A stretch of 64,000 bases of DNA from positions 40,115 to 104,114 of the forward strand of contig JAKOGI010002391.1 in NCBI GenBank assembly GCA_029747015.1, read 5' to 3'. The stretch is from Carnegiea gigantea. Its lineage: Eukaryota > Streptophyta > Magnoliopsida > Caryophyllales > Cactaceae. Position 1 is the stretch's first letter. Every line of letters begins with the position of its first letter. This document shows positions 1-11,505 of the stretch, one piece after another. Under the pieces are notes generated by a model that saw nothing but the letters and a program-made list of their open reading frames with translations, was not told where the DNA came from and did not search any database. Made by a program: the position numbers and the translations under genes.

Positions 1-18
1 TAAGTAAGCAACTTGCAC

Positions 19-21
<3 letters not shown>

Positions 22-56
<35 letters not shown>
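22..56. repeat. (GA)n microsatellite
   Basis: Perfect GA dinucleotide run of about 17 units near the left edge of the window. No gene is attached to it. Confidence 0.95.
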
Positions 57-59
<3 letters not shown>

Positions 60-1200
60 GCTGCTGAAATGACAACCTTTTTGACTGACCAATCCGGATG
101 CAAGTGGATGTCAGTCTCTTCTTCAATTGGCTAAGTTGCCTTTTAAAGATGCTAAAGAATCCATGATGATGTTTCTAAACTGCCAATGTGCCAAGAGAAT
201 AAGTAGGTAGGTCACCAAACTCTCCACATTAAGGAAGATCATTGCAAAGTCAAAATAACTTGTTTAGACTTATTTAATCGGGATTAACACTGGAAAAGAT
301 CAAGCCGGTTCCCTAACCTATACTGGACCTAGAACTAATTTTCATGCATGGATAGGCTCCTTAAGATGTTACCCAAATAAAAGAATCAGTCCTGAATCAG
401 GTTTAGGTGAAAGAATGAACCAGAACCTGAATCAGGTCAAAAAAGAGCCCAAACTACAACAGTTGGCAAGATGCCGCTGAATCAGCATGAGGAACTTATC
501 ATGATTTTGATTTCTCTTCATGGTTTGATATCTTAGGATGTTGTTTTCCATCATGAGCAAATATATTGGTCCTAAATCAAATTTTAGGTGATGATCCCTC
601 CTAATCTTTCAATACGGGCAGAATGGGACTGCCATAGCATACCTTCTCTTTTTGGACCATTGTAGAAAAATGGCTAATACTTAGGCCAAAATTGAGCTTT
701 CTCAGCAAAAATAGACATCTTAGGGAGTCCAACAAAGTAGGACTTTTCCATAGGAAACCTTGGAAACGCCAAGAATCACGCCATCCAAAACCATGCTCAG
801 TTCTAGATCTGAACAGGAGATAAGGAGTGAATATGGTGTGTCAATGCTTGCTCACCTTAGTCTTCCTTGGTTTGATTAGTACCTTGAACTTGATTTGGAT
901 TTAGGGAACTCTCTTGGGTGCCTTACTCTGTATCAGTGAGTGCTTATTTACTTAACTACGAGATCTGTAGTTTCCAGATTTGTGGAGCCTGGACTCAGTT
1001 CCTTCCCTTGTATTTGACCCGTCAATCAAATGACAGCACGTCTAGCAGTGCCCGAAATTTCTTGCATAGCTTAGGCAATGAGCCTAGGATGGCAGTGGTC
1101 ATTTTCATTGTTGTGTCGTGCTTCCTTCTGTTGTGTGCCCTCACCCTGTTCTGCACCTCGAATCCCCTTGTCTTGCCCTCAACCCAAATAACACTTAGAT
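57..1200. other. Non-coding stretch, no gene recognised
   Basis: No protein family, RNA gene or repeat structure is recognisable here. A 99-codon open frame at 918-1217 has no recognisable domain and sits just upstream of the LINE, so its last part may be LINE 5' leader. I do not call it a gene. Confidence 0.6.
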
Positions 1201-1353
1201 CCCAAGTGGGAGGCTAGCCCCCCCTCCAACGGCGTCCTTAGGCTCTTTGCCCGCGCCCTTGCTGTTCCGTAGCCCTTGGATTATCATGTGCCCGATCACC
1301 TCGGTTTGATTGTCGTTTGCATCCACTGTTTGGTTTAATTAGTTTTGTGGATT

Positions 1354-1388
<35 letters not shown>

Positions 1389-1401
1389 TATTATTATTAT
1401 T
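1354..1401. repeat. (ATC)n(ATT)n microsatellite
   Basis: Compound trinucleotide run in the presumed 5' leader of the RTE LINE, about 150 bp before the first recognisable endonuclease motif. Confidence 0.9.
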
Positions 1402-1533
1402 CTGTGACTATTATTATCGTGGTGTGTTTTCTATTATTTTTGTGTTTTTCTTCACTTATTGCTGGTGATAAATGATGTAGTAGTCAGTGTATGTCCTTCA
1501 GGGCGGAGAGGGGTTAGGAGGAGTAATGGGATT

Positions 1534-4379
1534 AATAGGATACATTTTACATCGTGGAATATCGGGACTCTTTCGGGTAAATCTATAGAATTAATTATGG
1601 CATACGCATAAGATTAGAACAGCTTTTATTCAAAACACTAAGTGATGGGTGCTAAAGCTAGGGAGATTAATGAGTTTAAACTGTGGTTTTCTAACTTCCA
1701 TAGAGGCAATAATGGAGTCGGCATTTTGGTCGAGAAGGGGTTAGTAGAGCAAATTGTTGAGGTGAAGTGGTAAAGTGATCGCCTTACGTCTATCATGTTA
1801 GTGGTGGGTTTAAAGCTTATTAATGAAGTGTGTATCTATGCGTCTCAAATAGGATTGGAGGAGGATGTTAAGAGGTTGTTCTGCGAGGAATTAGATGAGG
1901 TTATCTAAAGCATACCATAGTCTGAGAAACTGTTCATTGGGGGTGATTTTACTGGTCATATAGGAAGAAAAAGGGATGTTTATGAGATGATACACGGAGA
2001 TTTCGGCTACGGGGAGAGAAACATTGGAGTAAGTCTATTTTGCACTTTACGGTTGCATACAATCTATCAATTGTTAATTCTTATTTCAAGAAAAAGGAGG
2101 AACACTTAGTGACTTTCAAAAGCAGCAATACTAGAACTCAGATTGATTTCTTTTTGATAAGGGTGAATAATAGGACGGTGTGTAACAATTGTAAAGTGAT
2201 ACCAACTAAGTGCTTAATGATGCAACACACGCTATTGGTCATAGATGTGAAGATTAAAAGTTTAAAGAGGAAGAACAGAATTATGGGGGAATGTAAAATT
2301 AAGTGGTGGCGTCTAACTGGGGAGGATGCAACTAAGCTATCCGAGAAGATCAAAACAAAAGGTAGTTAGAATGTAGCAGGAGATGTGGACAAAATGTGGG
2401 GAGGGATGGTAGAATGTATTAGGAGGTCCGCTAAAGAAATTTTAGGAGTCTCAAGATAGGGAAGTGGGAGATTGAAAAGAGCTTGATGGTGGAATGAGGA
2501 GGTGAAGGAGAAAGGCAAGGCAAAACAAGATGCATGCATGGTGCATGCAAGGCTTTAGTGAGCAGTGGAACAAAGGAGGAAAGAGAGGTTACTAAAGTGC
2601 GGTATAAGATTGCAAAGAGGGAAGCTAAGAAAGTTATCGCGGTAGCAAAGAGCAATGCTTATGAAAGGTTATATTAGAGACTAGATTCGAAGGAGGATGA
2701 GAAGCAGGTCTTTAAGCTTGCAAAGGCTAGGGAAAGAAGAACTAGAGATTTAGGTAGTGTGAGGTGTATTAGAGATGAAGGCAGTAAGATCTTAATCGCA
2801 GACACCAAAGTTCAGGAAAAATGAAAAAGCTATTTCTATAAGCTCTTTAATGGAGAAGTTTGACAGCTTCCCACATAGTGACCAATGGGGTTGGGAGGAG
2901 CAACAAAACTCTAGCCCCTGTCATCTTATCTCTAATGAGGGGGTTAAAGAGGTATTAAGGAAGATAAAGACTGAACAGACAATCAGCCCAGATGGTATCC
3001 CTGTGAAAATTTGGAAGTGTTTGGGAGAAGATGGAACCTTTTTGATGTGATATTCAAGACAACAAAGATGTCTCACAAATCGAGATTTAGTACAGTTATC
3101 CCACTTTATAAAAACAAGGACGAAATTTTAAACTACAATAACTCCAGAGGTATAAGATTACTATGCCACACAGTAAAGTTGTGGGAGAGGGTGATTGAGA
3201 GAAGGTTGAGGGAGAATCTGAGGATTGAGGAGAACCGGTCTGGTTTTATGCCATGTAGGTTGACAATGGGGGATATTCATCTCATCCGAAGACTCATGGA
3301 GTTCTATAGGGATAGGAAGGACCTTCACATGGTGTTTAGTGACTTAGATAAAGTTTATGATAGAGTACATAGAAAGGTATTATGGAGGTGCATAGAGAAG
3401 AAAGGCATGCTTGTTGCTTATATTCAAGTTATTAAAGATATGTATGAGGGAGTAAGGACAAGATTTTAGGACCATAAGGGGGATACATATGACTTCCCTG
3501 TGGAAATTGGACTTCACCAAGGCTCAGCACGGAGCCCTTTCCTTTTCAGTATGGTTATGGATGAACTCACTAGAGGGATTCAAGATGAGGTACCATAGTG
3601 TATGCTATTTGCCAATAACATCATCCTTACTGATGAGAATAGGGAAGGGGTTGACAAACAGTAAAGCAGTGGAGAGCTACCCTAGAGGCTAGAGGTTTTA
3701 GACTAAGCAGGTTAAAAACTGAGTACTTGAATTACCAATTTAGTGAGGGGGAAAGAGGTATTGATGACGAAGCGACCATCGAAGGTGTGACTATACCAAG
3801 GATTGAAAATTCAGATATTTCAGCTCGATCATTCAAGAGAGAGGGGATATTGATGAATACATTAACCTACGAATACAACTAGGATGACAAAAATGGAAGA
3901 ATGCTTCATGAGTGTTGTGCAAAAAGAAGATCTCACTAAGATTGAAGGGGAAGATTTATCGGAAGGTTGCTAGACCAATATTATTATATGGTGCGAAGTG
4001 TTGGCATGTCAAGAAGTCTTAGGTCCAGAGGAGGGGGTCATAGAAATGAGATTGATTCATTGGATATGTGACCACATGAGAATGGATAAGATTAGAAATG
4101 TAGTGATTAGAGACAAAGTAGGGGTGTCACCCTAAGATGGGTGAAGGTAGACTATGATGGTTTGGTTACATAAAAAGAAAGAGCATGGACGCATCACTGA
4201 GGATATGTGAGAATATCGATCGTCTGGGGTGCAGAAGGGGTCGTGGTAGATCGAGAAAGAGTTGAAGCGAAGTGCTTAGATACGATTTGAAGACTTTATC
4301 TTTAACAGAGGATATGACTTACAACATGAAGCTATAAAAATCTAGAATTAAGGTTGCTGACTTGAGGTAACGCATTGCT
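1534..4379 (+). pseudogene. LINE endonuclease-reverse transcriptase polyprotein, broken
   Basis: Fragments in several frames read as one RTE polyprotein. The apurinic endonuclease starts with a TSWNIGT-like motif at 1549-1569. It continues with a GGDF motif near 1936-1950 and ends with an SQIDFFL-type segment near 2131-2160. The reverse transcriptase begins near 2910, and the protein reads GFMPCR near 3240 and GLHQGSA-like at 3509-3529. The active-site segment at 3608-3619 reads F-A-N-N where the family has F-A-D-D, so both catalytic aspartates are lost. The C-terminal part, with an RLGWFG-like segment, runs to about 4370. Many stops and frameshifts (for example 1907-1909, and the frame changes near 3040 and 3470) show the copy is dead. 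The identification rests on motif order and is firm; exact ends are not. Confidence 0.82.
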
Positions 4380-4733
4380 TGCCTTTTCCGTGGTTCTGAG
4401 GACACTCTAATTGCTAGTACCTGGATTTGGGTTTCATTATCCAATGTCCCAGTTCTCGTGTCCGTTTGTATTGGTTATTATGCGACTTATTGTTATTTTT
4501 GGTACAACGCTTCTAGTTTTATTATTTGTCTATTTTTGTATTGTTTATTTTATGAAAGGATTTTCAAATATAAAATTATTTCTCAAACATTTTTTATGGG
4601 TTTATTAGAATCGACTTCTTTGTAGGTAGTAATAGCGCAAAAATAATGTCACTTGCATTTGAGCCTCTCTAGATCCTGTACAAGCGGGACCAAATACTGA
4701 AAAGTGATAGTGCTTGCTGTTGTCGGTTTTCAT

Positions 4734-4814
<81 letters not shown>
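4734..4814. repeat. (CA)n(TA)n compound microsatellite
   Basis: CA repeats pass directly into a long TA run of about 27 units. This kind of tract is prone to slippage and to assembly error. Confidence 0.95.
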
Positions 4815-4816
<2 letters not shown>

Positions 4817-5495
4817 GTTGAAAATGGTTTCACTAATTGTTTATGAAGCCGTTTATTTAGAAGAGAGCGGCAGTTTATATTAGAGAAAAAACTTCTAGTG
4901 CATCATCCCTATCATGTTATATAATTGCCTCCCGTATCACGCTGTCGTTCCATGATTGGGGCCCAAAAAGATGTCAAAAAGATATCGTCAAATAATGTCA
5001 AATCAAAGAACGCATGAATTGACTTCCACGGCTGCTCACTTAAAATTTCTACTGACGACTTTTTGAATTGGGCAGCCATTAATTTATTTTCATTTACTCT
5101 TTTCAGAAAAAAGAACTGCAAAAATTTTAAAAAAGGGCAAAACGTAGCACCTTCCAATTTCTAATCAACAAGTTCAATTCCAAGCCCACGTTAGCCACCA
5201 AAATTCAACATCAACGTGGTCTAATTACTGGCCTCCTTAAAATGGAACGACATGCATAAATTGAGCTTCCGGGTCATCCTAGCATTTTAATTGAATCTTC
5301 TGCCCATCTTCCTTCAGCTCACCACATATGCAGATATCAACTCATTCATTCAATTTTATCAAGCTGCATGAAAGTCAAGCATACCATCTAAAAGTGCTGA
5401 AATGAGGTGTTCTAGATTCCATCTTGAGATTAAAAATGATAACATTAACGTACAAATACAAATCATGACTAATATAGAAGATCACCTACAAAAAA
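4815..5495. other. Non-coding stretch, no gene recognised
   Basis: AT-rich sequence. An 81-codon frame on the minus strand (4912-5157) has low-complexity Phe- and Lys-rich content and no family resemblance I can name. Nothing else is supported. Confidence 0.55.
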
Positions 5496-5496
5496 T

Positions 5497-5665
5497 GCTA
5501 ATTAATTAGAACATTTCCTTTAACGGAAGATGTTGGAGGTTTAAATCCTACTCGATATTAAATTTGATCCTTTATGAGGCTTTTATCTATTACCGCTACT
5601 ACAAATTCCTTATCTTGTTTGCTTTAGGGAGTGGGTAAGCCTAGTCCCCAAAAAATAAATAAAGT
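5497..5665 (+). mobile_element. Possible tRNA-derived SINE
   Basis: A segment resembling a Pol III B box (GGTTTAAATCC, near 5530) lies downstream of an A-box-like stretch near 5500. It is followed about 110 bp later by an A-rich tail ending AAAATAAATAAAG. This matches the layout of plant SINEs, but I cannot find a clear TSD. Confidence 0.35.
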
Positions 5666-5780
5666 AATCATCGTTGTTGACAATGTTGACCAGTTATGGT
5701 ATGCATGCATGTTACATTATTTATTTGGTGGATTGCTACAGAGAAATTGTGTTTATTTGATCTAGAAATCAGTGTATCTA

Positions 5781-6896
5781 GATTGTCAATTCGACGGGCG
5801 CATTAAGTATGGATAGGGCGTATTCGGGTTCGGGTAAAATATATATGAGTCAGATGTATTTCAGGTTCGGATAAAATTAAATATGACGGTTGTATTTCGG
5901 TTATACAGGCTTTGGGTCCATCCAACAGGTTTATAGCATCTTTTTGTAGGTTATTTCTTTTTGGTCAAAATTAAATATTCGACATATTAAATAGTTAAAA
6001 TTATTCGTATTTAATGAAAAAGTATTATAATTGTAATTTCTTAAAAGAATATTAAAGATATTCAAACTTTTCATTATGATATATATGCGTCATGTAGCCA
6101 AAGAGTCGAGCCAGTGAGTCAGCCTATGAATTAAAATAAGGGTAATAATGGATGAGATTATTTATACGTCAACTCATTTAGAGCATATTAACGAGTCGGA
6201 GTGATTTAACCTGCTAATAAGTCATTTAATAATTCAATATTTTTGTTAACTAGCTTACCATTACCTAATTAAGTACACTTTAGTAGTAGGTCGATCCTAA
6301 CATGAAAACAAGTCGGCCCATTACTCAACATAATAGTTCGAAACCAGTAATAACATCAAAATGCTAGATTATTACAGAGTAACATTATTTAAAATATGCT
6401 AAGACATATTCATTTCACTAAAAATATAACGGTATGTCTTGCACGTGTTTAATATCTACCTTATTCTAAATTGATTTTCTTAATACTAAATAGTTATTAC
6501 ATGCCATTTCACACCATTTTTAAAGTTTTTTCCATTTATAAGTTGTGTATAACATTATTGTACGAGGACAAAGTTGGAAAAGAAATGACACTATTGTTTA
6601 ATTTATGAAGAGATGCAATAATTATATAACGTCTCTCAAAATGCATCGATATAATGAGTAATCATTATTGTTAAAAAGGGATAAATCAAAGAAAAATCAA
6701 AAACAAAGATATAACATTCGAGTCACACGGCCGAATTTGGGTTTGGGTTTGGGTTCGGGTCGTGTTTGACCCGCTAATTTGCGGGTTTACTAGGTTCGAT
6801 TAATTTTGGGTTCGGGTTGAGAAAACTGTGCTCAAAATCCAAAATTTTCAGGCGAATTTGGGTTGGGTTTTTGGGTTGGGTCGATTTTTGCCAAGT
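5781..6896. mobile_element. TIR repeat with GGGTCGGGT-like core, copy A
   Basis: The left end reads GATTGTCAATTCGACGGG and the right end, reversed, reads roughly ACTTGGCAAAAATCGACCC. Both are flanked by CTA (5778-5780 and 6897-6899). The interior is non-coding, with many degenerate GGGTTCGGGT/GGGTCG words. Bases 5790-6105 match 14575-14885 (copy C) over about 310 bp. A CTA/TAG-type 3-bp TSD would fit a PIF/Harbinger-like non-autonomous element, but the class is an inference. Confidence 0.5.
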
Positions 6897-6916
6897 CTAC
6901 TTGTAACTAATACATA

Positions 6917-7030
6917 ATTTCTCAGTTAGTTCAATTAGTAAAAATTTTTAGAGTTGTTATAAGAGGGTTAGATCCGAGTCCCGCCTATAACGACCAATGC
7001 GCACCCTTTTGCACCCAAAAAAAAAGTATC
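6917..7030 (+). mobile_element. Probable tRNA-derived SINE
   Basis: An A-box-like segment (TTAGTTCAATTAGT, near 6924) is followed by a B-box-like segment (GGTTAGATCCGAGTC, near 6967) and a run of 10 A at the 3' end. Spacing and order fit a Pol III-promoter SINE. No convincing TSD was found. Confidence 0.48.
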
Positions 7031-8204
7031 AAATGAATAAAAATTCGGTATATTGTAAGTAATTATTACAATAAGTGGCGCTTTCATACTCTGAGATATG
7101 ATTACTGAATATAGTGATCCATAAGTTTGTAAAAATAATAATTTAAGTAGTACTCTAAGATTTTAATGAATAATAATTTCATCCTCCCCTTGGCAAAAGA
7201 AATGCACAGATTTTGTCCAGTGCTCAAAATGGGACACTTTATAAGTTTACTATCTTTTCTTATATTTCTATTTTTGAAAAATATGATATTAATAGGTTAG
7301 GACTTCTTTTAATGACTGCACTGGTGCTATAACCATTATCAAAACTTAGTTGATGTTCTTGTTGATATTCTATACAAGAAGTATAACTCCAGTAAAAAGA
7401 AAGTTAAATTACAAAAAAAAAAAAGGTCATTTTGGGACAAAAATCGTTTGTTAAATGTTATGTTAAAAAAAAGGAATTACCTTACAATTTCATTAAAACC
7501 TCAGGAAGGCAGACTATTATTTTCACAAAATCGTAGACTAATTTATTTATTGACCATATCTCAAAGTACTAAAGTGTCAGATCTTCTATTTATTAATTAT
7601 GTAAAATCATCATGCAATATATATGAAGCTCCCTTGCTAATAAGTTTGGCATATCAGTGTGTCTTTTGTATTCATCGACATAATTAGTTGATTGTCTAGT
7701 TTCTTAACATACAATGGACTGTAATGTATAACCATCAACATTTGATGACCTTATGTCATCTAATTTTTTTTTTTCTTTTATTTTGGTATTTGGGTCTCTA
7801 TTTTATCAAAGCTAAGCTACTGCACCCTATAAAAGAGTATAGTTCTCTCATCACATATTTTTTATTTTTACAAAACTCAAACTCAAGAATATACTTAAAT
7901 AAATAAGTGTCAAATCAATTGAACTAATATGTATTGACGTATCACATAACTCTCTAATTTATAGTAAATATGAACAAAAATTCCATCTTGAGTAAAGAAC
8001 TATGTGATTATCCATAATATATTTCCACCCAATTATTAGCAGGAAAGAAAGAATAAAATATCTTGTTTTGTTTTAACTGAAAACCCGTTTTGTCATTTTC
8101 ATATACCCTTCTACGAAACATCCACGTTTTAGTATTTCAAACCCACGCAGGAAATAAAGAAAGAAACAGAAGAATATCTCAAAAGCTAGCATAGAGCACA
8201 CCAC
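7031..8204. other. AT-rich upstream region of the VQ gene
   Basis: No coding frame of substance is present. The last few hundred bases presumably hold the promoter of the VQ gene, but I see no regulatory box beyond the TATA element that I would defend. The short frames at 7448-7687 and 7724-7906 are AT-rich noise. Confidence 0.6.
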
Positions 8205-8213
8205 CATATAAAC
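8205..8213 (+). promoter_or_regulatory. TATA box of the VQ gene
   Basis: CATATAAAC lies 63-71 bp upstream of the ATG at 8276. That leaves room for transcription start about 30 bp downstream and a short 5' UTR, a usual plant Pol II arrangement. Confidence 0.6.
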
Positions 8214-8275
8214 CCCCTTTTGATCAATTATATCTGAGTCATTTCACAACACAAGCTCTAATAATCACCAAAAAG

Positions 8276-8758
8276 ATGGACATGAACAAAACCCACAAAG
8301 TGTTGAAGGCCAAAAGAAGCAGAGGACCACCTGGTGGTGGGAAGACCTCAGAGAAAGACACAGCAATGAAGGTTGTGTACATCTCGACCCCCATGAAGGT
8401 GAAGACTAGTGCTTCCAAGTTTAGAGCCATAGTTCAAGAGCTCACGGGGCGCGAATCCAATGTGGTCGGGATCATGGAGAGCTATGGAGGCAGAGATACT
8501 TGGATGGTTCCTCATCCTCCTCATCATCATCATGATCAACACGAGCATGATGATCATGACAGGATGATCCCTTCGGTTTTGCAGAAAGATGCAGATGGAA
8601 CAAGGACCTCCTCTGTGAGCTCAACAGACGAGTTAACTGATGACTATTTTAATGGGGTTTTGAGGGGACAATATGAGAGCTTTGGTGCTTTTGATAATTC
8701 ATCTATTTTGTTGTATGATCAATTTTGTCGTCAGTTGGATGTGCTTGGGAGCTACTAG
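8276..8758 (+). CDS. VQ-motif protein, SIB1-like (sigma factor binding protein family)
   Basis: This 160-residue single-exon frame has the VQ motif FRAIVQELTG at residues 49-58, matching FxxxVQxLTG. The preceding block, KVVYISTPMKVKTSASK (32-48), is the conserved lead-in of the SIB1/SIB2 branch. In Arabidopsis these proteins bind the C-terminal WRKY domain of group I WRKYs such as WRKY33, and the plastid sigma factor SIG1. They act in nucleus and plastid in defence and stress signalling. A basic N-terminus (KAKRSRG, 11-17) could serve as nuclear signal or transit peptide. A His/Asp-rich tract lies at 80-95, followed by an acidic, Ser/Thr-rich C-terminal half. The length suits intronless VQ genes. 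The first ATG after the TATA box is used, and the frame is clean to TAG. A short T-rich 3' region follows. It is the only apparently intact host gene here. Family is certain; the SIB1 branch is likely; function is inferred from homology. Confidence 0.93.
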   Translation: MDMNKTHKVLKAKRSRGPPGGGKTSEKDTAMKVVYISTPMKVKTSASKFRAIVQELTGRESNVVGIMESYGGRDTWMVPHPPHHHHDQHEHDDHDRMIPSVLQKDADGTRTSSVSSTDELTDDYFNGVLRGQYESFGAFDNSSILLYDQFCRQLDVLGSY

Positions 8759-8983
8759 CTAGCTAGCCAACTAAGCCAAATGAATTATTGTTGCCTTGGT
8801 GATGTAAATTTGCTGTGTTTGTAGGCTGCTCTTTTAGATACTATTTCAATTTCCATGAAGTATATCTACTATTCATGGTGGATGGGTAATCATGGAGGAA
8901 TCAGAGGGCCAGACTTGTGTTGGGCTCAGCCGCTAGCTTCGGACACTAGTTAATGGATGACCAAGTCAGAACACTAATATTTC

Positions 8984-9105
8984 TTTTTTTTTTTTTTTCA
9001 AATGAGCCATAAAGGTAGTAAATGTAATGAGGAGAGGGGAAATCAAACTTGAGATCTAATGTACTCAGGACTTCAATTTTAACGACTTGATTAAGATCTC
9101 ATCGG
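8984..9105 (-). mobile_element. tRNA-derived SINE with 9-bp TSD
   Basis: Read on the minus strand, an A-box-like segment and a B-box-like segment (AGTTTGATTTCC) are followed by a poly(A) tail, seen as a T run from about 8984. The direct repeat TAATATTTC flanks it at 8975-8983 and 9106-9114. A perfect 9-bp TSD next to an A tail is the mark of LINE-assisted insertion. It lies in the 3' flank of the VQ gene, about 225 bp past its stop. Confidence 0.65.
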
Positions 9106-9355
9106 TAATATTTCATTTAAATGGTTTCAAGATATCAGAATTTATTGTACCAAGAAAAATATAGATATTGAAATTTTGAGCAGTTCTCCTGCTTTTTATT
9201 GTTGAGGTGCCATTCTTTTTTTTTGGGGGGGGGGAGTTTTGGCATATATTGTTCCATTTTTTAATTTTGAAGAAAAAATACCTTCACAATTGTACTTACC
9301 ATTATTGTTGTTTTTCTAGTAAAAAATCATTATCCGTTACATGTAACATATCAAC

Positions 9356-9855
9356 AGGCGGGTACTTTGCACTAACCGTTATGAGATTTTGGGTATTAAT
9401 TAACACGATATTGATATGTTAAAGTTTAATTTTACTACCATTGGAATTTTAGTGTTGTATTGTTAAAATATTACTATAACAAATATCTGAATGATGGAAA
9501 ATGGCTGGTCGATTTACCCCTCTTTTAGTGATAGGGCCATACTATCTTCCTCTTTTGATGAGCTAAAAGAATGAATGAGAGCAAGATAGGAAGATAGAGA
9601 GATGAAGAGCACAAGAGAGCGTAAGGATAAGAGAGAAAAAATATTATCTATCTTTTCTATTCACTAAAAGAGAAAAAATTTTATGACATAAGTATTAAAC
9701 AGAGAGGTAAGTTGGTCAATCAACTCCCATAATTATTGGAGTACTGTTTCAAAAATATAATATTAAAATATAAGTAATAGTAAAATTAAACTCTAAGATA
9801 TTAATATCATATTAATTAATGCGTAAAACTCAAAGGAGATCAATGCAAAGTGCCT
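9356..9855. mobile_element. 500-bp foldback MITE with TCAAC TSD
   Basis: The two halves are inverted repeats over most of their length. 9365-9450 pairs with about 9765-9850, and 9500-9535 pairs with about 9660-9722, leaving only a purine-rich loop near 9570-9640. The outer ends read AGGCGGGTACTTTGCA and, reversed, AGGCACTTTGCA. The 5-bp direct repeat TCAAC sits exactly outside at 9351-9355 and 9856-9860. It has no coding capacity. The superfamily is not clear from a 5-bp TSD. Confidence 0.72.
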
Positions 9856-10032
9856 TCAACCAGCTCAATTATTAATCTTAAGGATATGGCCTGATGTTTT
9901 ATTCAAAGTCACTGAAGGCCAGAGCTGGCCTTGTAAGGAAGATATTCACATTTAGAGGTTGGACATTTGACTCGATGAGAATGCATTTATTGTCATCAAG
10001 ATTGATATGGATATAACGTGATACATCCACTA

Positions 10033-10370
10033 GGGCCTGTTCTTTTCCTCGAGAAATATAAATTTATAAATAGATGAATTTGATTGAAATTGATAGAAGT
10101 GAATTGAAATAGGTTGAAATGAATATTTTTTTTGTTGAAGTGGGTTAAAGTGGATTAAAGTTGATTGAAGTAGATTAAATTTTGTTTGGTATGGTGGATA
10201 GAAGGTGGTTAAAATACTGAAAAGTGGGTTGAAATTGATTGAAGTGAATTGAAGTAGGTTGAAGTGGGTTGAAGTGGGTTAAAACTGATATATTTTTTAT
10301 TGAAGTTCGTAAAGTGGATTGAAATTAATTGATGTTGGTAAATTTGAATTTGCCAAAAAAAAAACAGGGC
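10033..10370. mobile_element. Tourist-like MITE, copy 1 (TSD CTA)
   Basis: Ends GGGCCTGTTC and, reversed, GCCCTGTT, flanked by CTA at 10030-10032 and 10371-10373. The interior is a degenerate array of GTTGAAGTGGGTTGAAG-like words. The 14081-14407 element has the same structure and interior, so the two form one family. TIR sequence and 3-bp TSD fit PIF/Harbinger MITEs. Confidence 0.68.
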
Positions 10371-10373
10371 CTA

Positions 10374-11180
10374 CATGCATGGCTAGATGTACATATTATC
10401 GGATCCCCCATCCTAAGTAATATTGCTAAATTGGATGTCTATGCACTAGTTTTTAGTTTACATTTTGTTTATTTAACAATGCCCAACAACTAAGAATCCA
10501 ACCGCTAATAACTAATAAATTTATTGTAGGAAACACAATGATTTCAAAAGAAAACAGCAATCGACATTTACAATAAAAATCATATATAAATAATTGTAGC
10601 TCTGAACTATGAAAGCAAAATTTAATATTAAAATAATCAATATAAATCTCACTGACATGCGTCCCTTAAATTATGATAATCTTCTCATAGATAATTTTCG
10701 ATGACTCTAAATCTTGATCCTGTACCTTAGACCACACTGATTAGTCACAACTCTAATATGAAAAGAGACCGGTACCCCTATCAGAGGAATTGATATAGAT
10801 TTCGCAAAATGAAATTTACCATTGACGAAAGCCTCTCTAACACAAAGAAGCGTGGACGCTAGCGTTACTCAGGATGGAGGGAGAGAGAGTGGCTAATCAA
10901 TTTATCAACAACTGATCTTACCAATCTATACTCCATATTTTTTTTCCCGCCCACGATCAATTAAGATTTATTAACATCTTCTCAACGTGTCAGTACCTGC
11001 ATGCATTCATGGCTCCGGAGGAACTTTCTAAGGTTCTATTCGTTGTAGCACTGAAATATAGCTCATTGCCTGTTACTGCTCATTAACTGTTACCACTTCT
11101 CACTGCTCTTTGTCATTCTTATTATTACTCCGTATAACGACTTACCACTAGCCTTTGAACATATATTTACACTCGGTTAT
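10374..11180. other. Non-coding stretch, no gene recognised
   Basis: AT-rich DNA without a usable frame, RNA gene or clear repeat. Confidence 0.6.
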
Positions 11181-11185
11181 CACTC

Positions 11186-11402
11186 TGTTGGAGTATAAAA
11201 AAATGGGTATTATTTTACATTGATAAAATACAAAGGTATAAAAGTAAAAGTTGTCCTACATTGATAAAATAAAAGGGTTTAAGCATGTATATAAGCTTGT
11301 GAGTTACTCTACCTATTGCCATTTGGTTTTGGAATGGAACCTCATTTGAGCTTATATGTATGACTCTTTGTTTATAACCCAAATCGATATAAAAATTTAA
11401 TA
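11186..11402 (+). repeat. TRIM LTR 1
   Basis: First 217-bp LTR, the most divergent of the three at its 5' end. The PBS follows at 11403-11414. Confidence 0.82.
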
Positions 11403-11505
11403 TGGTATCAGAGCAGGTGCTCGATCATGATTGGTCACCGTCCCCGTTTGCTTAAAATTGTATGCATGTGTTGAGCCTTGTTAGTAGCGCACACGTGAGG
11501 GCGCG

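Larger units (their letters stand above)
1200..4615 (+). mobile_element. Degenerate RTE-clade non-LTR retrotransposon (LINE)
   Basis: The order endonuclease then reverse transcriptase, with no gag-like ORF1, is the layout of plant RTE LINEs. The 5' leader carries an (ATC)n/(ATT)n tract at 1354-1401, and the coding part runs from about 1534 to 4379. About 240 bp of T-rich sequence follows as a probable 3' UTR. I see no clear TSD, so both outer limits are estimates (5' between about 900 and 1480, 3' between about 4400 and 4620). A long (CA)n(TA)n tract lies shortly downstream. Confidence 0.7.

Noticed and set aside
918..1217. 99-codon frame with a hydrophobic stretch upstream of the LINE
   Set aside because: No family match and no codon or context support; probably chance, partly LINE leader.
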